39,144 nucleotides of DNA, taken from assembly GCA_964407525.1 (NCBI GenBank), contig CAYOWC010000015.1, positions 1 through 39,144 on the forward strand, in the 5' to 3' direction. The stretch is from DUZB01 sp964407525 (lineage in GTDB: Bacteria; Desulfobacterota; DSM-4660; Desulfatiglandales; Desulfatiglandaceae). A model generated the notes under the pieces. It was not told the DNA's origin. It made no database searches and saw nothing but the letters and a program-made list of their open reading frames with translations. A program made the translations under genes and the position numbers. Position 1 is the stretch's first letter. Each line of letters begins with the position of its first letter. This document shows positions 34,313 through 39,144 of this stretch, piece after piece.

Positions 34313-36556
34313 TTAATCGTTCTCTTTCTCCACCCGGCAGGGTACGTAACGGTGCAGAGGGGTACCAAGGAAATCCCTGTGAGTATTCTTTGTCAGGTTG
34401 TTTACGTTGATGCCGTATTTTTCGCCGGCATAAATGAGCCCGAAACCGTGAGGAATGAGGACCATTCCCGGTCGAATTCGGGTGGAAACCTCCAGTTCCC
34501 CCACGTCGCTGCCTGCTTCGGTCGTAACACGTACCTGTTGCTGATCTTTCAAGTTCAACTTTTCCGCATCGGCCGGGTTCATTGCTACAGTACAGGCCCG
34601 TTTTCCCCGGTTCCATTCCGGATTGCGCATGAGGGTATTGGCGTTAAAGTCCATGTGACGGCCCGCGTTCAGGATCATGGGAAAGTCATCCGGTAGTTTC
34701 AGGTTTTCCGCCTCGCTCCCGGCGTCGATGTCTAGCGCCAACTGCTCCAGTTCGGGGATATGGACTTCCACCTTGCCTGAAGGGGTTTTAATACTGGCGA
34801 AATTGTTGTCTACATCCGCCTTGCCAACCCACAAGCCTTGAGGGGTGTCCAAAAGGGCTTGAAAAATGCGGTCTCCCTGGTCCATTCCCGGTTTAAATCC
34901 TGCCCTTTCGGCATTATTTCGAAAAGCCTTTGGCGCTGTCATGAGCATGCCCCACAAAGCGGGAAGAGCCGCGCTATTCCACTGCTGCCCAAGAGTTTTG
35001 GCAAGCACAAACGGCATGCTGGACATGGCGGCAGGTTCGCTTGCGGCCCACTGCATCAATTTTGCCCCAAAGGCCAGTCGGTTGCCTTGGGCTGCTTCAT
35101 AAAGATCTTCGGGAATTTCAGGAATCAGGCCCAGCCTGTCGGCTAATGTGGTGAATATCTGAGAGGCTTCCAGACACTGGCCCGGGGGTTCTACTATGGG
35201 TCCGCGCATCTGGAAGAAAATCTCCGGATACGTCCAGGGGAAAAAAGTGCCGTCCCACGCTTCATAAAAGGAACGGCAGGGCAAAACGTAATGGGCCAAC
35301 TGGGCTGTTTCACTCATGACGATTTCATTGACCACCAGCAGGTCCAGTTTGCGAAAGGCTTCTTCGTAGGCAGAGGTATCGGCATAGGCCCGGAGTGGAT
35401 TGCATGCGCTCACTAAAACCGCCCGGAGTCGGTCCGGGTGGTCGGTGAGGATTTCTTCGGGCATGGCGTTTGGCGGGAACGACCCGCCGGCAGCCGGGGG
35501 AAGATTGGTGGCAATAGTTCGCCACGTATCCGGATTTCGCTCATCGGCATGGAATCCCATGGGCATAACCATGCCTGGAATCACATTGCCACCCCGCACG
35601 CAGAAAATCCCGCAGACAGCCCCCAGAATATTCATAAAATAAGAGTTGAGTGTGCTGTTTCGGCCCATGTAGATGCCGAGGTCCGGATGTACGGCCCAGC
35701 GTCTTGTAGTCATGAGCCGGCAGAGATCATATACCTGCCCAAAGTCCAGATCGCATACGTCAATAGCAGCCCTGAAGTCAAAATTTTCAAACCAGGGGAG
35801 AACCTTTTCCCAGCCCTCCACGTGTTGGGTGATGTAATCCTTGTTTTCCCAGCCCTCTTTTACGATCATAGCGATCATGGCTTTCATCAAGAGGGCATCA
35901 GACCCGGGGCGTACGGACAGATGTATGTCTGCAATTTTCGCCGTTTCGCTTTTCCTGGGATCAATGATTATAAGGAGCCGGTCCGGATCTTTACTAAAGC
36001 CCTTAAGTACCTTTCGGGCCTGAGGCATCTGGTGGCTCATCATGCCGTTCCAGCCCCAGCCCACCAGCATTTCGGCTGCGTGGTCATCTGGAATGGCGAT
36101 ATTGTATTGCTTGCCCAGCATGCGACCGAAAGTCCACCATGAACCGCTGAACTCCTGTCCAGCCGATGAATAGAAATACTGGGAGCCCAGCTGTCGCAGC
36201 AGGTTGAGGCCGAATGCCGCCTCAAAGTGACCGCCTTGGGCGCTTCCCCCCATATAGGCCAGGCAGCGCGGACCATGCTTGTCGGTCAGTTCACTTATTT
36301 TGTCCGCGATTTCCCCCATGGCCTGTCCCCAGGGTATGGGCTCAAAATGGTCGCCCACCTTTTTCAGGGGTTCGGTGAGTCGGCCTTCGGGGTACTGGTG
36401 ATAGAGGACATTAAGACCCTTCCGGCAGACATAGCCGGCGCTTCGCGGGTTTTCCGCATCCGGTTTAACCTTGACCATTCGGTTGTTCTCGACCAGGACT
36501 TTCAAGCCGCAGTTTTGGGCACACAGGACACAGGCGGTTTTTTTCCATTCGCTCAT
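34313..36556 (-). CDS. Molybdopterin-dependent oxidoreductase of the DMSO reductase family
   Basis: 747-residue catalytic subunit binding a bis-molybdopterin Mo or W cofactor and a [4Fe-4S] cluster. The cluster motif is Cys9, Cys12, Cys16 and Cys44. Downstream lie GWGWNGMMSHQMPQAR, IIIDPRKSETAKIADIHLSV and a C-terminal dinucleotide-binding domain with LNAGRHMDFNANTLMRNP. The metal-ligand region around residues 115-145 (SSAGQEFSGSWWTFGRML) has no Cys and no TGA codon, so it is not formate-dehydrogenase-like. Ser, Glu or Asp would have to ligate the metal, if any side chain does. No twin-arginine signal is seen, so it is cytoplasmic. ATG 36556 follows GAGGAG. It is 17 bases after the small HTH gene. 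The substrate is unknown. Confidence 0.9.
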   Translation of the reverse strand: MSEWKKTACVLCAQNCGLKVLVENNRMVKVKPDAENPRSAGYVCRKGLNVLYHQYPEGRLTEPLKKVGDHFEPIPWGQAMGEIADKISELTDKHGPRCLAYMGGSAQGGHFEAAFGLNLLRQLGSQYFYSSAGQEFSGSWWTFGRMLGKQYNIAIPDDHAAEMLVGWGWNGMMSHQMPQARKVLKGFSKDPDRLLIIIDPRKSETAKIADIHLSVRPGSDALLMKAMIAMIVKEGWENKDYITQHVEGWEKVLPWFENFDFRAAIDVCDLDFGQVYDLCRLMTTRRWAVHPDLGIYMGRNSTLNSYFMNILGAVCGIFCVRGGNVIPGMVMPMGFHADERNPDTWRTIATNLPPAAGGSFPPNAMPEEILTDHPDRLRAVLVSACNPLRAYADTSAYEEAFRKLDLLVVNEIVMSETAQLAHYVLPCRSFYEAWDGTFFPWTYPEIFFQMRGPIVEPPGQCLEASQIFTTLADRLGLIPEIPEDLYEAAQGNRLAFGAKLMQWAASEPAAMSSMPFVLAKTLGQQWNSAALPALWGMLMTAPKAFRNNAERAGFKPGMDQGDRIFQALLDTPQGLWVGKADVDNNFASIKTPSGKVEVHIPELEQLALDIDAGSEAENLKLPDDFPMILNAGRHMDFNANTLMRNPEWNRGKRACTVAMNPADAEKLNLKDQQQVRVTTEAGSDVGELEVSTRIRPGMVLIPHGFGLIYAGEKYGINVNNLTKNTHRDFLGTPLHRYVPCRVEKEND

Positions 36557-36572
36557 AGTTTTCTCCTCGAAT

Positions 36573-36863
36573 TCAGGACATCCCCACAAAAACCCGTTTG
36601 ATTTTTCCCTCTTTTCTGAGATTGAAAACGGCCTTTTTTATCTCTTTTTCACTCAAGCCTGTTCTCCGGGATAGTTCCGTGACGCCAACGCCCTCTTTCC
36701 TCAGAATAATTTCAAGGACAGGATCCGTTTTTGTAGCTTTCTTGTCTTCTGCTGCCTGGGTTTTTTCCAATCTTTCAAGGCTTTCAACAGCTTTTCCCAC
36801 TTTTCCGGAAACTTCCTTGACCCCGTTCACAATGTCTTTCCAATCTTCTTTTATGTCCTTCAT
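36573..36863 (-). CDS. Small protein with C-terminal winged helix-turn-helix
   Basis: 96-residue protein. Residues 1-45 form a charged amphipathic helix (KDIVNGVKEVSGKVGKAVES). Residues 47-96 look like a DNA-binding winged helix: EIILRKEGVGVTELSRRTGL, then SEKEIKKAVFNLRKEGKIKRVFVG, with helix 3 and a basic wing. It ends 16 bases before the molybdopterin enzyme start and is probably cotranscribed with it, so it may regulate that operon. A general role, or protein-protein contacts through the first helix, are also possible. Confidence 0.75.
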   Translation of the reverse strand: MKDIKEDWKDIVNGVKEVSGKVGKAVESLERLEKTQAAEDKKATKTDPVLEIILRKEGVGVTELSRRTGLSEKEIKKAVFNLRKEGKIKRVFVGMS

Positions 36864-36902
36864 CTCTGTTTTCCCCCAAAATATCTGTTTTCCAGCACAA
36901 AA

Positions 36903-38873
36903 TCAATCTTTAGTTCCCAAGACTTTCCTTACCATATGAGCCAGATCCCGGATCATGATAGGTTTCATGGCAAAGGCTCGAACACCCTTTTGAAGGGCTT
37001 CTTCCCGGGGCGCTCGTGCACTGTGTCCGGTGCAGAGGATTATGGGAATATCCGGTCTGATCCCGATGCATTCCTCAGCCAGTTGGTCCCCTGTCATGCC
37101 CGGCATGGTGGTGTCGCTGATCAGCAGATCGAACTGTTCCGGCTGGGTTTTGAACAGCTCCAGGGCCTCCAGACTGTTGGTCATGCCGGTCACCTTGTAC
37201 CCCAGTTTTTCCAAGGTCCGTCTACCCATCGTCACCAGGGCCGGCTCGTCATCCACCAAGAGAACATGTTCCTTTCCCCTTGGCAGCTCATCAAGGGGTC
37301 CCTCTTCTTCGGGCTTTTCCTCCGTGTCTTTTTCGAGCTTGGGAAGATACACGTCAAATTGGGATCCTTCTTTCGGTCTGCTTCGGACCGTGATGGCGCC
37401 ACCATGATTCTTGACGATCCCGTGTACAATAGAAAGACCCAGTCCGGTTCCTTTGTCCTTCTCTTTGGTGGTGTAATAGGGGTCAAAGATTCGTTCCACC
37501 ACATCGGCAGGCATACCGCATCCGGTATCGGCAACACGCAGGTTTACATAAGACCCTGGATGGAGATCGGAATGAAGGGAAGCTGTCTTCACTGAGATGT
37601 CCTCTTGGGTGAATCCGACCTCCAGAATCCCTCCCGTTTCTTCCATGGCGTGGGCCGCATTGGTACAAAGATTCATCAATACCTGGTGAATCTGTGTGGG
37701 GTCTGCCCTGACGGTTCCGATACCGGATTCGATTTTTTGTTTGAACTCTATGGTAGAGGGAAGGGATGAGCGGAGGAGTTTGAGGGCTTCCTTGATTACC
37801 GGACTGATCCAGATAGGTCTGGGTTCGTGTTCGCTCCCTCGGCTGAAGGTAACGATCTGCTTTACCAGATCTTTGGCCCTATAGCTGGCCCTGAGTACTT
37901 CCTTCAGATCCGCCTTCACTTGAGAGCTATCTTCGGCATTCATTTCAGCAAGTTGCGTATATCCCATAATACTTGCCAGGATATTGTTGAAGTCGTGGGC
38001 GATACCGCCGGCCAGGGTGCCCAGAGCCTCCATTTTCTGGGCCTGTCGCAGTTGGGTCTCAAGGTGCTTTCTATCACTGATGTCCAGGGATATCCCTAAA
38101 ATTCCAGTGGTTTTTCCGTTCTCCACAATGGGGGACTTGATGGTTTGGACCACAAGTTTCTGATGTCCTTCCAAAAATTCCTCTTCAAATGCTTCTGTTT
38201 CGCCGGATTTCATGACCCTTTCATCGTCCATGCGGTATTTTTTTACCAGATCGGGGTGTTCCGGGAAGAGGTCATAATCTGTTTTTCCCAACAATTCCTC
38301 CGATGTGAGATTAACGGATTCGGCAAAACTCCGGTTTCCCCCCACATAGGTCAAATTCTTGTCTTTGTGGAAGATCTTGTGGGGGATGATGTTCATGAGC
38401 ATTTTGTACCGCGCCTCACTCTCTTTAAGTTCCGAAGTTCGCCCATCTACCATGTCTTCCACAATGTCTTTTTCCATGAGCAAGATCTCTTCGGCCCTTT
38501 TGATGCGCAGGGCCGCTTTGACCTGGGCAACAATTTCGGCCGCCGTGACGGGCTTGGTCAGGAAGGCTACGGCACCCGTTTCAAATCCCCGGACGCGGCT
38601 TTCGGAGCTGTTCTCAACGCCTGAGATCATGACAACGGGAATACTGGTGGTGTCTTTCCCTGATTTTAGTTTTTCACATACCTCAAATCCGTCCATCTCC
38701 GGCATGCTCACATCCAGGAGAATCGTATCAGGTTGCTCCATTCTTGCCTTCTTGAGACCCTCAACGCCGGAATCCGCTGTGATCATCCGGCAGTGGGGAA
38801 TCCGATGAGTCAACATGGCTGAAATAATTTTGAGATTTTTTTCCATGTCGTCAATAACCAATATTTTGGGCAT
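36903..38873 (-). CDS. Hybrid sensor histidine kinase (REC-PAS-HisKA-HATPase-REC)
   Basis: 656-residue soluble two-component protein. Domains in order: receiver (about 1-122, phospho-Asp54 in LLDVSMPEMDG), PAS sensor (about 150-270, with NRSFAESVNLTSEELLGKTDYDLF), HisKA with His293 in IAHDFNNIL, HATPase_c (NLCTNAAHAM, DTGCGMP, GTGLGLSIVHGIV) and a second receiver (about 535-656, Asp587 in ISDTTMPGMTG). There are no membrane segments, so the signal is cytosolic or arrives through the first receiver. ATG 38873 has AAGGA eight bases upstream; longer starts at 38882 and TTG 38903 are less likely. It lies downstream of a probable NtrC-type regulator on the same strand, a plausible partner. Confidence 0.92.
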   Translation of the reverse strand: MPKILVIDDMEKNLKIISAMLTHRIPHCRMITADSGVEGLKKARMEQPDTILLDVSMPEMDGFEVCEKLKSGKDTTSIPVVMISGVENSSESRVRGFETGAVAFLTKPVTAAEIVAQVKAALRIKRAEEILLMEKDIVEDMVDGRTSELKESEARYKMLMNIIPHKIFHKDKNLTYVGGNRSFAESVNLTSEELLGKTDYDLFPEHPDLVKKYRMDDERVMKSGETEAFEEEFLEGHQKLVVQTIKSPIVENGKTTGILGISLDISDRKHLETQLRQAQKMEALGTLAGGIAHDFNNILASIMGYTQLAEMNAEDSSQVKADLKEVLRASYRAKDLVKQIVTFSRGSEHEPRPIWISPVIKEALKLLRSSLPSTIEFKQKIESGIGTVRADPTQIHQVLMNLCTNAAHAMEETGGILEVGFTQEDISVKTASLHSDLHPGSYVNLRVADTGCGMPADVVERIFDPYYTTKEKDKGTGLGLSIVHGIVKNHGGAITVRSRPKEGSQFDVYLPKLEKDTEEKPEEEGPLDELPRGKEHVLLVDDEPALVTMGRRTLEKLGYKVTGMTNSLEALELFKTQPEQFDLLISDTTMPGMTGDQLAEECIGIRPDIPIILCTGHSARAPREEALQKGVRAFAMKPIMIRDLAHMVRKVLGTKD

Positions 38874-38914
38874 GGCATTCATCCTTTTCAGGTATCTTTT
38901 CAATGAGTTCGGGC

Positions 38915-38960
38915 GGAGTTTATCCGTAAGGATTTTATAAAAGGCTTACGCCTAAACTCC
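38915..38960 (-). other. Hairpin in front of the hybrid kinase gene
   Basis: GGAGTTTATCCGTAAG (38915-38930) pairs with CTTACGCCTAAACTCC (38945-38960) at 14 of 16 positions, with a 14-base loop. It may be a regulatory stem in the kinase leader or an operator. Confidence 0.35.
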
Positions 38961-39049
38961 AAGAATACAATGGCTTTTTCAGACTATCTTGAGTCTAATT
39001 CTATTATGTGTGCCCAAACTCATTGAGAAGTTACTTTTTCAAAATGTAT

Positions 39050-39144
39050 CTACTTAATATTATGTAGCTTTATTTTTCTGAGTAGGGTTTTGTAATCCAC
39101 CTTGAGGTTTCTTGCCGTCTCGCTTTTGTTCCCCCCGGCCTTGG
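39050..39144 (-). CDS. C-terminus of a sigma54-dependent (NtrC-type) regulator, Fis-type HTH (partial)
   Basis: The last 30 codons of a gene that continues beyond the window edge. The translation, KAGGNKSETARNLKVDYKTL followed by LRKIKLHNIK and stop, is the classical Fis-family helix-turn-helix that ends NtrC-type response regulators and enhancer-binding proteins. The motif G-G-N-K-S-E-x-A-R-x-L is nearly diagnostic. It lies 176 bases upstream of the hybrid kinase on the same strand, so the two may form a signalling pair. The receiver and AAA+ domains are not in the window, so the exact subtype is inferred. Confidence 0.8.
   Translation of the reverse strand, partial: KAGGNKSETARNLKVDYKTLLRKIKLHNIK

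Noticed and set aside
34313..36556. Selenocysteine codon in the molybdopterin enzyme
   Set aside because: The frame is continuous, with no in-frame TGA before its stop, and no Cys at the expected ligand place.

Overview
The window reads as chromosomal DNA of a strictly anaerobic bacterium, most likely a sulfate-reducing or syntrophic member of the Desulfobacterota (former Deltaproteobacteria). This rests on three things: a complete bacterial-type CODH/acetyl-CoA synthase cluster, a dnaA-dnaN-gyrB-gyrA replication block without recF (an order I recall from Desulfovibrio-type genomes), and acyl-CoA / molybdopterin genes of the kind common in that phylum. The lineage is an inference; there is no rRNA gene in the window.

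Layout. (1) 1-6.8 kb, plus strand: the 3' part of a GNAT-nitrilase fusion, then a tight polyamine operon (speA, carboxy(nor)spermidine dehydrogenase, nspC, speB). It converts arginine to agmatine, putrescine and carboxyspermidine, and then to spermidine, without S-adenosylmethionine decarboxylase. A 12-bp palindrome overlaps the probable promoter. (2) 6.8-8.7 kb: small unknown proteins around ddl. (3) 8.7-18.1 kb, minus strand: dnaA, dnaN, gyrB, gyrA, gpsA, birA and a 61-residue protein. The DnaA keeps its DNA-binding domain but has lost several AAA+ ATPase residues, and no consensus DnaA boxes are visible nearby. (4) 18.2-28.8 kb, plus strand: the Wood-Ljungdahl carbonyl branch, cooC, acsD, acsA/cooS, acsB, acsC and acsE, followed by an Mrp-type Fe-S ATPase. 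acsD carries a long TolA-like Ala/Lys/Glu tail and starts at TTG. A roughly 200-bp element with 24-bp terminal inverted repeats sits between acsC and acsE. (5) 29-31.1 kb: a cold-shock protein, an alpha/beta hydrolase with a Cys nucleophile and an Ap4A phosphorylase-like protein. (6) 31.1-31.6 kb: dispersed palindromic repeats, no gene. (7) 31.6-36.9 kb, minus strand: a possible catabolic module with a DRE-TIM lyase-like protein, a long crotonase, a molybdopterin oxidoreductase and a small winged-helix protein. (8) 36.9-39.1 kb, minus strand: a REC-PAS-kinase-REC hybrid histidine kinase, then the last codons of an NtrC/Fis-type regulator cut by the window edge.

How it fits together: CooC loads nickel into the CODH (and perhaps the synthase). 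AcsE passes the methyl group from methyl-tetrahydrofolate to the corrinoid protein AcsCD. AcsA and AcsB join CO, methyl and CoA into acetyl-CoA, or run the reverse for complete oxidation. The genes of the methyl (folate) branch are not in the window. Genes diverge on both sides of about 16.6-18.2 kb, which would fit a replication origin near dnaA, but the sequence does not prove one. No tRNA, rRNA, CRISPR array, transposase or recognisable riboswitch was seen.
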